From Streptomyces scopuliridis RB72 (lineage in GTDB: Bacteria > Actinomycetota > Actinomycetes > Streptomycetales > Streptomycetaceae), in the NCBI RefSeq assembly GCF_000718095.1, contig NZ_JOEI01000014.1, forward strand, positions 186,001-250,000: a stretch of DNA of 64,000 nt, written 5' to 3'. Both the position numbers and the translations under genes were made by a program. The notes under the pieces are model-generated. The model was not told where the DNA came from. It worked only from the letters and a program-made list of their open reading frames with translations, and did no database searches. Shown one piece after another: positions 7,435 to 15,329 of this stretch; position 1 is the stretch's first letter, and each line of letters opens with the position of its first letter.

Positions 7435-8679
7435 ATGCATCGCACCGCCAGAACCGCCTCTGCCGCCACCGCGCTCGCGGTGGCATTCGGACTCACCGCG
7501 TGCGGAAGCTCGGGGGGTGAGGGAGTCGCCGCCGACAAGAAGCAGACCCTCACCGTCTGGGCCATGGGCGCGGAGGGCGAGAAGCTCGCGGATGTCGCCA
7601 AGGTGTACGAGAAGGCCAACCCGCACATCACCGTCAAGGTCACCCCCATCAGCTGGGAGGTCGCACACCAGAAGCTCGTCTCCGCAGCCGCCGCCGGCAC
7701 CCTGCCCGATGTGACGCAGATGGGCGGCACATACATGGGCGAGTTCTCCGAGCTGGGCGTTCTGGAGCCGGTCGACACGGAGGCATTCAAGAAGGACGAC
7801 TTCTTCCCCGCCGCCTGGAAGCAGGGAGAGGTGAAGGGCGAGGTGTACGGCGTCCCCTGGTACGTCGACACGCGCGTCCTCTACTACCGCACCGACCTCG
7901 CGAAGAAGACCGGCATCGACAAGGCACCGGCCGACTGGCCGGAGTTGAAGCAGCTCGCCACCGCGTACCAGGACAAGGCCGGTACGAAGTGGGGCCTCTA
8001 CCTCCAGCCCAGCGGTCTGGACACCGTACAGAGCTGGTACCCCTTCCTGTACTCGGCCGGCGGCGAGATCGTGTCCGAGGACGGCAAGGCGGCCTTCAAC
8101 AGCCCCGAATCCATCAGGGCCATGACGGAGTACGCCTCGTACTTCGACAAGGGGCTCACCAAGAAGAGCACCCCGCCCGGCTACGAGGTGCTGAAGGACT
8201 TCAACTCCGGTGATGTGCCGATGTTCTTCTCCGGCCCCTGGATCATGACCCTGATCAATGACGACTACCCCGACCTCAAGGGCAAGTGGGCCGTCGCGAA
8301 GGTCCCCGGTGACAAGGCGTCCGTCTCCATGGCGGGCGGCTCCAGCCTGGTCGTCTCCAAGGACAGCAAGCACAAGGCCGCGGCCACGGACTTCATCAAG
8401 TACCTCACCGGCACCGAGGGCCAGAAGGACTGGTTCACCCGCACCAGCGATCTGCCCGCCAACACCAGCGCCTGGGACTCCGGCACGCTCTCCGACGACC
8501 CGGGGCTCCAGATCTTCCGTCAGCAGATGGAGTCCGCCAAGGGCACGCCGGTCCTGGCCAAGTGGAGCGAGATCACCTCGAAGGTCGACGAGGCCCTCGG
8601 CGCGGTGACCCAGAACAAGTCCTCGGCCAAGGACGCCGCCGACAAGGCGCAGTCCGAAATCGAAGGGCTCGTGGAGTAG
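7435..8679 (+). CDS. ABC transporter sugar-binding lipoprotein
   Basis: 414 residues. The ATG at 7435 is chosen because a strong AAGGAGGA ribosome site lies 7 bases upstream and the product then begins with a lipoprotein signal ending in lipobox LTAC (Cys23). The mature part is a family 1 extracellular solute-binding protein with LTVWAMGAEGEKLADVAKVY near the start and GVPWYVDTRVLYYRTDLAKK in the first lobe. It captures an oligosaccharide outside the membrane and delivers it to the two permeases encoded next. Context (GH39 xylosidase, acetylxylan esterase) suggests xylo-oligosaccharides. Confidence 0.92.
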   Translation: MHRTARTASAATALAVAFGLTACGSSGGEGVAADKKQTLTVWAMGAEGEKLADVAKVYEKANPHITVKVTPISWEVAHQKLVSAAAAGTLPDVTQMGGTYMGEFSELGVLEPVDTEAFKKDDFFPAAWKQGEVKGEVYGVPWYVDTRVLYYRTDLAKKTGIDKAPADWPELKQLATAYQDKAGTKWGLYLQPSGLDTVQSWYPFLYSAGGEIVSEDGKAAFNSPESIRAMTEYASYFDKGLTKKSTPPGYEVLKDFNSGDVPMFFSGPWIMTLINDDYPDLKGKWAVAKVPGDKASVSMAGGSSLVVSKDSKHKAAATDFIKYLTGTEGQKDWFTRTSDLPANTSAWDSGTLSDDPGLQIFRQQMESAKGTPVLAKWSEITSKVDEALGAVTQNKSSAKDAADKAQSEIEGLVE

Positions 8680-8684
8680 CCGCC

Positions 8685-9659
8685 GTGAGCACCACGACCG
8701 AACCCGCCGCGGACGCGGCCCCGGTGAAAGCAGGGGCCGCGCCGCCGACCAACAGCGCGAACGGCCGTACGCCGCGTTCCCTGGGCGTGCAGAATCTGGC
8801 CGGGTGGCTGTTCTCCACGCCCTTCCTGGTGCTGTTCACCGTCTTCATGGCCTTCCCGATCGTCGCCACGCTCGCCATGAGCTTCACCGACTTCGGGCTG
8901 CGCAATGTCACCGACCCGCTCTCGGCGGAGTTCATCGGTTTCGAGAACTACACCAAGCTCTTCGGTGACGAGAAGTTCCTCAAGGCCCTGTTCAACACGG
9001 CGTACTTCGTGGTCATCGGCGTACCGCTCACCATCGGCGCGGGGCTCGCGGCCGCCGTCCTGCTGAACAGCGGGATCGACCGGGCGCGGACCTTCTTCCG
9101 GGTCGGCTTCTACGCCCCGGTGGTGACCAGCATCGTCGCGGTCGCCGTCGTCTGGACCTTCGTCCTCGATCCGTCCGAAGGGCTGATCGCGGGTCTGGCC
9201 TCCGAAGTCGGCCTCACCACCCCCGACTTCCTCGGCTCCGAGGCGCTGGCCATGCCGTCGCTGATCCTGATGGCGGTCTGGCGCAATCTCGGCACGGTCA
9301 TGGTGCTGTTCATCGCGGGCCTCCAGGCCATTCCCACCGATGTACGGGAAGCGGCGCGGCTGGACGGCGCCAGTGCCTGGCAGGAGTTCCGCCGGATCAC
9401 CGTGCCGCTGGTGCGGCCCACGATGCTGTACGCCACGGTCATCACCACGATCGGCTATCTCAACGTCTTCGAGGAGCCGTTCGTGATGACCGAGGGCGGC
9501 CCCTCGAACAGCACACTCACCGTCTCGCTGAACATGTACCGCGAAGGCTTCAACTTCTTCCACATGGGCTACGCGAGCGCCATGGCGTATGTGCTCTTCC
9601 TCGTGATCATGGGCATCACCGTGCTCCAGCTCCGTCTGCTGAAGGACAACACGAAATGA
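8685..9659 (+). CDS. ABC sugar transporter permease (MalF-like)
   Basis: 324 residues from the GTG at 8685, five bases after the stop of the binding protein. About 45 hydrophilic residues precede six membrane helices. The EAA loop that docks the ATPase reads EAARLDGASAWQEFRRITVP. The gene overlaps the second permease in ATGA. No ATP-binding subunit gene is present in the operon; in streptomycetes the shared ATPase MsiK commonly energises such importers (established for several sugars), so that is the likely partner. Confidence 0.9.
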   Translation: MSTTTEPAADAAPVKAGAAPPTNSANGRTPRSLGVQNLAGWLFSTPFLVLFTVFMAFPIVATLAMSFTDFGLRNVTDPLSAEFIGFENYTKLFGDEKFLKALFNTAYFVVIGVPLTIGAGLAAAVLLNSGIDRARTFFRVGFYAPVVTSIVAVAVVWTFVLDPSEGLIAGLASEVGLTTPDFLGSEALAMPSLILMAVWRNLGTVMVLFIAGLQAIPTDVREAARLDGASAWQEFRRITVPLVRPTMLYATVITTIGYLNVFEEPFVMTEGGPSNSTLTVSLNMYREGFNFFHMGYASAMAYVLFLVIMGITVLQLRLLKDNTK

Positions 9660-10534
9660 GCGCCGCAGAGACTCCGACCCAGCAGGCCGCACCGCGTGAG
9701 AACGGGCGCACCGGCCGGCGCGGGAAAACCGGCGTGTACGTCCTGCTGTCGCTCGGCGTGCTGGTCATGTCGGCGCCGTTCCTCTGGATGGCGCTGTCCG
9801 CCTTCAAGACCGACCGCGAACTGGCGGCCAGCCCACCGGTGTGGATCCCCACCGAGTGGACCCTGGCGCACTTCTCGCGCCTGCTCGACCGGCTCGACCT
9901 TCCGCTCTACTTCTTCAACTCCGTGATCGTCGCCGTGCTGGTGACGGTCTCCAATCTGGTGTTCTGCTCGATGCTGGGATACGCCCTGGCCAAGCTGCGG
10001 TTCGCCGGCCGGAACAAGCTGTTCGCGCTGGTGCTCGGCGCGCTCATGGTGCCGGGCAATCTGATGCTGCTGCCCCTGTTCGTCCTGATGAGCAAGTTGC
10101 GGCTGATCGATTCGTACGCCGGACTGGTGCTGCCGTTCGCGGCGGGGGCCCTCGGGGTCTTCCTGATGCGGCAGTTCATGCAGTCGATCCCCGACGAGCT
10201 GCTGGAAGCGGCCCGGATGGACGGCGCCGGCGAGTGGTACATCTTCTGGCGGATCGTGATGCCGCTGGTCAAACCCGCCCTGGCGACGCTCGCGATCCTC
10301 ACTTTCCTGGGCTCCTGGAACAACTTCGTCTGGCCGCTGATCGCCACCAACGACCCGGGCAAATACACCCTTCCGGTGGCGCTGGCGACCTTTGCCACCG
10401 ACCCCAATCAGTCGGAGGGCTCCAACGGAATGCTGATGGCCGGCTCCTTGCTGGTCGTGCTGCCGGTGCTGCTCATCTTCATCGTGCTGCAGCGGTACTT
10501 CACCCAGGGCATCGCCACGGCCGGCATCAAATAG
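9656..10534 (+). CDS. ABC sugar transporter permease (MalG-like)
   Basis: 292 residues, ATG overlapping the upstream TGA. Six predicted membrane helices after a basic N-terminal tail (NGRTGRRGKT). The EAA motif is EAARMDGAGEWYIFWRIVMP, followed by the conserved FLGSWNNFVWPL of MalG-type permeases. It forms a heterodimer with the preceding permease. It is followed after 90 bp by the GH39 gene, most likely in the same transcript. Confidence 0.9.
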   Translation: MSAAETPTQQAAPRENGRTGRRGKTGVYVLLSLGVLVMSAPFLWMALSAFKTDRELAASPPVWIPTEWTLAHFSRLLDRLDLPLYFFNSVIVAVLVTVSNLVFCSMLGYALAKLRFAGRNKLFALVLGALMVPGNLMLLPLFVLMSKLRLIDSYAGLVLPFAAGALGVFLMRQFMQSIPDELLEAARMDGAGEWYIFWRIVMPLVKPALATLAILTFLGSWNNFVWPLIATNDPGKYTLPVALATFATDPNQSEGSNGMLMAGSLLVVLPVLLIFIVLQRYFTQGIATAGIK

Positions 10535-10624
10535 CGGCCGGCCCGATCACGTATCTCCGCGCGCTTCCGCACGTCCGCGCTTCCGTAGCTCCGCACCCCC
10601 CTCCAAGAAAAGGTTTGTACCCCC

Positions 10625-12472
10625 ATGACCGAAAAGTCCGCCGCTCGCGCCGACTGGGAGTCGCGCATCGGGAAGCCCAGTGACGGGCGACTCACCGGCA
10701 TCGGTGAGCTTCCCGCTCCCGCCGGTCTGTCCGCCGAGGACGGCACCGGCCATGTGCTGCTGACCTGGCGGCCGGTGCCGGGCGCGCTCGGCTATCTCGT
10801 GCACCGCGCCGACTCCGCCGAGGGCCCCTTCGAGCCGCTCGACCACCTCGGCGGCGATGTGCTCGCCGTACCGCACCCGCCGTACGCGGACACGCTGGCC
10901 CAGCCCGGCCGCGGCTACTTCTACAAGGTCGCCACCTGGTCGGACACCGGCGCCGGCGCACTGTCCGAGGCCGTGCCCGGCTCCGCGAGGGCCGCGGGAT
11001 CGCGCCCCGCCGAGGTCACCGTGGCCGTGGACGCGGGGGCCCCGGCCACCGAACTCCCCGGCGTCTGGAACCGGATGATCGGCGCCGAGCACTTCTCGCT
11101 GCTCGCCTGGGACAAGCCGGGCGCGGGCGGCTCCGATGTCGCGAAGGAGTACGGCGAGGCGCTGGCCATCGTCCGCGACGAGATCGGCGTACGCTCCGTC
11201 CGCGCGCACGGCACCTTCCTGCCCGAGACCGTGACCGTACGCGCCGACGGCTCGTTCGACTTCACCGGCCTCGACACCGTCTACGACCGCTTCCTGGCCA
11301 CCGGCCTCAAGCCCGTCGTCGAGCTCTCCTTCATGCCGAAGGAACTCGCCTCCGACCCGCACTACACGGTCTTCGACTACAAGGCCCTGGTCTCCACCCC
11401 CGCCCAGTGGGAGCGCTGGGGCGATCTCTGCCGCGAGCTGACGGTCCACCTCCAGGAGCGGTACGGCCGCGACACCGTCGCCGGCTGGGAGTTCGAGGTC
11501 TGGAACGAGGCCAACCTGGAGGTGTTCTGGAACGGCACCCAGGACGACTACCACCGGCTCTACGAGGTCGCCGTACGCGCCGTGAAGGGCGTGGACGACC
11601 GGATCAAGGTCGGCGGGCCCTCCTCCGCCGCGGCCGGCTGGGTCGGCGCGCTGCTGGAGTACTGCCAGGAGCACGACGTCCCCGTCGACTTCGTCTCCAC
11701 CCACACCTACGGCAACGCCCCGCTGGACTTCCGTCCGATGACCCGCGCCTTCGCCGAGGCGACCGGCAGGCCCGAGCCGGAGATCCTGTGGACGGAGTGG
11801 GGCGTCACGCCCACGCACTTCCACCGCGTCAGCGACTCCGTCTTCGCCGCGCCGTTCGTGCTGCGCGGGATGAAGAGCGCGCTGTCGTCCACCGACTGCC
11901 TCTCCTACTGGGTGGCCTCCGACCAGTTCGAGGAACTGGGCTGGCCGCCCCGGCTCTTCCACGGCGGTTTCGGGCTGCTGACGGTGGGCAATCTGCGCAA
12001 GCCGCGCTTCTGGGCGCTGTATCTCCTCTCCCAGCTCGCCGGCGGCCGGATCCCCGCAGCCGTCAGCGGCGACGGAGCGGGCGCGCTCGTCGAGTCCCTC
12101 GCCACCCGCGCCGAGGACGGTTCCACCGTGGACGTCCTGCTCTGGAACGGCACCCTCGACCAGTCCAAGATCGACGGCGCGGCCGTGCTCGACCGCGCCG
12201 CGACCGTCCGCGTCACCGGGCTCGTACCGGGCGCCGGCTACACCGTCGAGTCGCGCAGGGTCGATGAGCACCACGCCAATATCCAGGCCGTCTGGAAGGG
12301 CCTCGACGGCGGTGACTGGCCCGACGACCAGCAGTGGCAGAAGCTGCGCGCCGCCGACGAGCTGCCCGCCGAGCCCCTCGCCCCCGTCACCGCGGACGCC
12401 GAAGGCACCGCCGAGCTGACCGTCGAGCTGCCCAACCCGGGCATCCGCTTCCTGCGCCTCGCCCACGGCTGA
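10625..12472 (+). CDS. Intracellular GH39 glycosidase (beta-xylosidase-like) with N-terminal FnIII-like region
   Basis: 615 residues, no signal peptide. Residues ~25-120 look like a fibronectin III-type domain (HVLLTWRPVPGALGYLVHRA). The catalytic (beta/alpha)8 domain follows. The acid/base is Glu295 in WEFEVWNEANL and the nucleophile is Glu391 in ILWTEWG, the GH39 arrangement; ENG-clan signatures such as FVSTHTYG also fit. The C-terminal ~120 residues form a beta-sandwich. It likely cleaves imported xylo-oligosaccharides from the non-reducing end. The FnIII segment at the N-terminus of a cytoplasmic GH39 is less common. It lies last in the transporter operon, before a strong hairpin. Confidence 0.88.
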   Translation: MTEKSAARADWESRIGKPSDGRLTGIGELPAPAGLSAEDGTGHVLLTWRPVPGALGYLVHRADSAEGPFEPLDHLGGDVLAVPHPPYADTLAQPGRGYFYKVATWSDTGAGALSEAVPGSARAAGSRPAEVTVAVDAGAPATELPGVWNRMIGAEHFSLLAWDKPGAGGSDVAKEYGEALAIVRDEIGVRSVRAHGTFLPETVTVRADGSFDFTGLDTVYDRFLATGLKPVVELSFMPKELASDPHYTVFDYKALVSTPAQWERWGDLCRELTVHLQERYGRDTVAGWEFEVWNEANLEVFWNGTQDDYHRLYEVAVRAVKGVDDRIKVGGPSSAAAGWVGALLEYCQEHDVPVDFVSTHTYGNAPLDFRPMTRAFAEATGRPEPEILWTEWGVTPTHFHRVSDSVFAAPFVLRGMKSALSSTDCLSYWVASDQFEELGWPPRLFHGGFGLLTVGNLRKPRFWALYLLSQLAGGRIPAAVSGDGAGALVESLATRAEDGSTVDVLLWNGTLDQSKIDGAAVLDRAATVRVTGLVPGAGYTVESRRVDEHHANIQAVWKGLDGGDWPDDQQWQKLRAADELPAEPLAPVTADAEGTAELTVELPNPGIRFLRLAHG

Positions 12473-12531
12473 GCCACCGGGCTGAACCCCGCGGCTGAGC
12501 CACCCTGCTGATCCACCCCGCCACCCCAGAC

Positions 12532-12569
12532 ACGGGGGCCGACGGCACCTGACCGTCGTCGGCCCCCGT
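12532..12569 (+). terminator. Terminator after the GH39 gene
   Basis: Perfect 13-bp arms (12532-12544 and 12557-12569) with a 12-base loop, 60 bases after the GH39 stop. It separates the transporter-GH39 operon from the next gene. Confidence 0.8.
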
Positions 12570-12618
12570 ACGTACCACCCACCACAACTCCACACCCGCC
12601 AACAGGAGCTGGACTCTC

Positions 12619-14097
12619 ATGGACCGTCGCACGTTTCTCGCCGCAGCGGGAACCGGGGCCGCCGCTCTGTCCCTCGGAGCCGTATCCACGCCCGCCCTCG
12701 CCGCACCCGCCGCCGCCACACCGCTCTCCTCCGACCTACCCCTGCTGCGCCGCTGGTTCCAGGACACGTACCGCTCGATCGAGGCGATGACGACCGACTT
12801 CGGTCTCACCGCCGACAAGATCGACATCTCCGGGCCCGGTACGCCCGTCCCCTCGCGGAACACCTCACCCACCAATATCGGCTGCGGCCTGTGGTCCACC
12901 GTCGCCGCCGCGGGCCTCGGTGTCATCGGCCGGGACACCATGTACCGCAGGCTGGCGCACACCGTCTCGGCGATCGAGCGGCTCGAACGCCACCACGGCT
13001 TCTGGCTCAACTGGTACGACGCGTACGACGGTTCCGTCCTCACGAGCTGGCCCGAGACCGGCGATCCGGTCCGCCCCTTCCTCTCCTCCGTCGACAACGC
13101 CTGGCTCGTCACCGGTCTGCGGATCGCCGCCGACGCGGAGCCTCGGCTGCGCGGCCGGGTCGCCGCGATCCTCGCGACCGCGGACTGGTCGTACTACTAC
13201 ACGCCGTACGACCCGGCCGACCCGGTGAAGTACCCCGGCCAGCTCCGCGGCGGCTTCTGGACCGACACCGGTGAACCCACCGGGCACCACTACGGCGCCC
13301 TCAACACCGAGCCCCGCATGGCCAGTTATCTGGGCATCGCCGACGGCTCGCTCCCCGGCGAGCACTACTGGCACATGCTGCGCACGATGATCCCCGAGCA
13401 CGGCCAGGAGCAGCCGCCGGGCGGCGCGTACGAGACCATCGACGGTGTCCGCCTCTGGCAGGGCCACTACACCTACCGGGGCCGCAAGCTCGTCCCCACC
13501 TGGGGCGGTTCGATGTTCGAAGCGCTGATGGTGCCGCTCTTCGTGCCCGAGACCGAGTGGTCGCCGCGCTCCTGGGGCACCACGCACCACCGCTATGTGC
13601 GCTCCCAGATCGAACACGGTCTGGAGGAGGCCGGGTACGGGTACTGGGGCTTCTCCCCCTCCAATGTGCCCGAGGGCGGTTATCAGGAGTACGGCGTCGA
13701 CGCGATTGGCATGCAGATCGACGGGTACGCCTCCAACACCGACCGCACCTTCGTCACCCACGGCGAGCCGCTGCCGCCGGCGTCCGCGTACACCAACGGG
13801 GTCGTCACCCCGCACGCGTCTTTCCTCGCGCTGCCGCAGGCGCGCGGGGAGGCCATCGCCAATCTGAAGGCGATCGCGGCCGACTTCGGCGCGTACGACG
13901 ACCGCTACGGCTTCCGTGACTCCGTCAATGTGGGGACCGGCCGGGTCAGCGACTTCGTCCTCGCGCTCGACCAGGGCATGATCGCCGCCGCGCTCGCCCA
14001 GGAGCTGCGTCCCGGGCTGCTCCAGCGGCCGTTCCGTACGGGCGGATTCACCTCGCGGGTACGGCCGCTGCTGGCGAAGGAGCGGTTCAGCATCTAG
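12619..14097 (+). CDS. Tat-exported glucoamylase-like protein (PF10091/GH144-type)
   Basis: 492 residues. The N-terminus MDRRTFLAAAG followed by a hydrophobic stretch and ALAAPAAA is a twin-arginine signal with a likely signal peptidase site near residue 30. The mature part is an (alpha/alpha)6-type barrel: an early motif TNIGCGLWS, HGFWLNWYDAYDG, and late motifs TWGGSMFEALMVPLFVPE and YGYWGFSPSN followed by GGYQEYGVDAIG. These match the putative glucoamylase family that includes GH144 endo-beta-1,2-glucanases. Its substrate in the xylan context is unknown; a secreted exo- or endo-glycosidase supplying the importer is the simplest idea. Confidence 0.75.
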   Translation: MDRRTFLAAAGTGAAALSLGAVSTPALAAPAAATPLSSDLPLLRRWFQDTYRSIEAMTTDFGLTADKIDISGPGTPVPSRNTSPTNIGCGLWSTVAAAGLGVIGRDTMYRRLAHTVSAIERLERHHGFWLNWYDAYDGSVLTSWPETGDPVRPFLSSVDNAWLVTGLRIAADAEPRLRGRVAAILATADWSYYYTPYDPADPVKYPGQLRGGFWTDTGEPTGHHYGALNTEPRMASYLGIADGSLPGEHYWHMLRTMIPEHGQEQPPGGAYETIDGVRLWQGHYTYRGRKLVPTWGGSMFEALMVPLFVPETEWSPRSWGTTHHRYVRSQIEHGLEEAGYGYWGFSPSNVPEGGYQEYGVDAIGMQIDGYASNTDRTFVTHGEPLPPASAYTNGVVTPHASFLALPQARGEAIANLKAIAADFGAYDDRYGFRDSVNVGTGRVSDFVLALDQGMIAAALAQELRPGLLQRPFRTGGFTSRVRPLLAKERFSI

Positions 14098-14110
14098 GGC
14101 GGCAGCAGCC

Positions 14111-15181
14111 CTAAGCCTCGTCCAGACGGCCCCAGCCGTCCCGGTAGGACGTCCAGTCCTGCTCGGTCGCCGCGAAGTCGACATAGATCGCGACCCCGAA
14201 GCGGTCCCGGTCGCGGTCCGTGCGCCCCAGGCCCAGCCTGACGCCGCGGACCGCGGCCGCGACGGTCTCCGCGTGGCCGTGGTGGCTCAGGTCGTCCTCG
14301 TAATAGAAGGGCAGCCCCATCAGCAGGTCGGTGCCCTCCGGCGTGACTTCGAGGGCGAGCGTCGTCTGCTGCGCGACATAGCCGCCGTACAGGCTCTCCA
14401 GCGGCATCGCCGTGTCGTACGACATGACGGCGATCTGGTCGACCCGCCGGGCGACCTGCGCGAAGAACGCCTGCGACCACCACTTGGGGTGGCCGGTGAG
14501 CGCGTCGGCGACGGAGTGCAGCGCGGGCAGCGGATCGATCTGGTGGGCGGCGACGGAGAGCGGCACCTCCCGGGCCCGGGTGAGGGCGCGCAGATCGTCC
14601 AGGAGCGAGAGATAGTCGCGGTCGCCGGAGTGCAGCGGCTCCAGATCGAAGTGGACGCCGTCGAAACCCGCGTCCAGGATCTGTCGGGCGGAGCCCACCA
14701 CGGCGGCGCGGGACGCGGCCCGCTCCAGCCGCAGTCCGTCGGGGGTCTCGGTCGCGAGCTTGTCGCCCAGCCAGGCGTGTACGCGTACGCCGGGGATCTC
14801 GCGGTGGACGGCGTCGATCAGCCACTGTGCCCGGGGGTAACGGGCCGTGGGGAGGGTGCCGTCATGCTCCAGCGGGCCGGCGTGGACGTACAGGTCGCGT
14901 ATCCCGGTCCCGCGTATCCGCTGCGCGAAGGCGTCGAGATCCGCGTCCTTCTTCCGGCCGTCCACCCAGGCGTGGCCCAGCCAGATGGCGTCCTTGCCGC
15001 GGGTACGGGTGCCGTCCTGGAGGTCGCCCGCGTAGGTGAGGCGCAGGGCGACCGCGCCAGTGATGGCCGGTACGGCGAGCAGGACGGCGAGCGCCAGCGC
15101 GACCCGCTTGGGCCACCGCGCGCGGGGAGCGCGCCAGACCCGTATCAGTGTCCGTCCGAATCCGCGCAGTTGTGCCCGCAA
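14111..15181 (-). CDS. Membrane-anchored GH18-like (TIM-barrel) protein of unknown function
   Basis: 356 residues from a TTG at 15181 that has GGGGGAGGG 5 bases upstream. The frame remains open to an ATG at 15220, but that codon lies in the 20-bp palindrome. A basic N-terminus and one hydrophobic helix (VALALAVLLAVPAITGAVAL) anchor or export it. The remainder has TIM-barrel glycosidase traits: IRDLYVHAGPL, GVRVHAWLGD and GFDGVHFDLEPL, which resembles the DxxDxE active-site strand of GH18, then QIAVMSYDTAMP and LLMGLPFYYED. Substrate unknown. It is convergent with the Tat-exported protein, 13 bases apart. Confidence 0.6.
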   Translation of the reverse strand: MRAQLRGFGRTLIRVWRAPRARWPKRVALALAVLLAVPAITGAVALRLTYAGDLQDGTRTRGKDAIWLGHAWVDGRKKDADLDAFAQRIRGTGIRDLYVHAGPLEHDGTLPTARYPRAQWLIDAVHREIPGVRVHAWLGDKLATETPDGLRLERAASRAAVVGSARQILDAGFDGVHFDLEPLHSGDRDYLSLLDDLRALTRAREVPLSVAAHQIDPLPALHSVADALTGHPKWWSQAFFAQVARRVDQIAVMSYDTAMPLESLYGGYVAQQTTLALEVTPEGTDLLMGLPFYYEDDLSHHGHAETVAAAVRGVRLGLGRTDRDRDRFGVAIYVDFAATEQDWTSYRDGWGRLDEA

Positions 15182-15202
15182 GGCTGGCCCTCCCCCGTGT
15201 GC

Positions 15203-15222
15203 CCATGACCGGCCGGTCATGG
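15203..15222. promoter_or_regulatory. Perfect 20-bp palindrome between divergent genes
   Basis: CCATGACCGGCCGGTCATGG reads identically on both strands. It lies 21 bases upstream of the TTG start of the GH18-like gene and about 110 bases before the divergent TPM-domain gene. An operator for a TetR-like dimer is likely; an RNA hairpin without a loop is unlikely. Confidence 0.55.
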
Positions 15223-15329
15223 AGACGCTCAGGCTATGCGCGGGCGCTGCCCGATGACGGCACGGCACCCGTTCCAGGAGGCGCTATGTCCGGTCGCGCC
15301 CACCCTTTACGGGACATAACCTCCCAAAT

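Noticed and set aside
10547..12595. Long minus-strand frame opposite the GH39 gene
   Set aside because: Antisense shadow of a gene with clear catalytic residues.
15181..15268. Longer N-terminus for the GH18-like protein from the ATG at 15220 or further upstream
   Set aside because: The ATG sits in the perfect palindrome and lacks a ribosome site, while the TTG at 15181 has a strong one.
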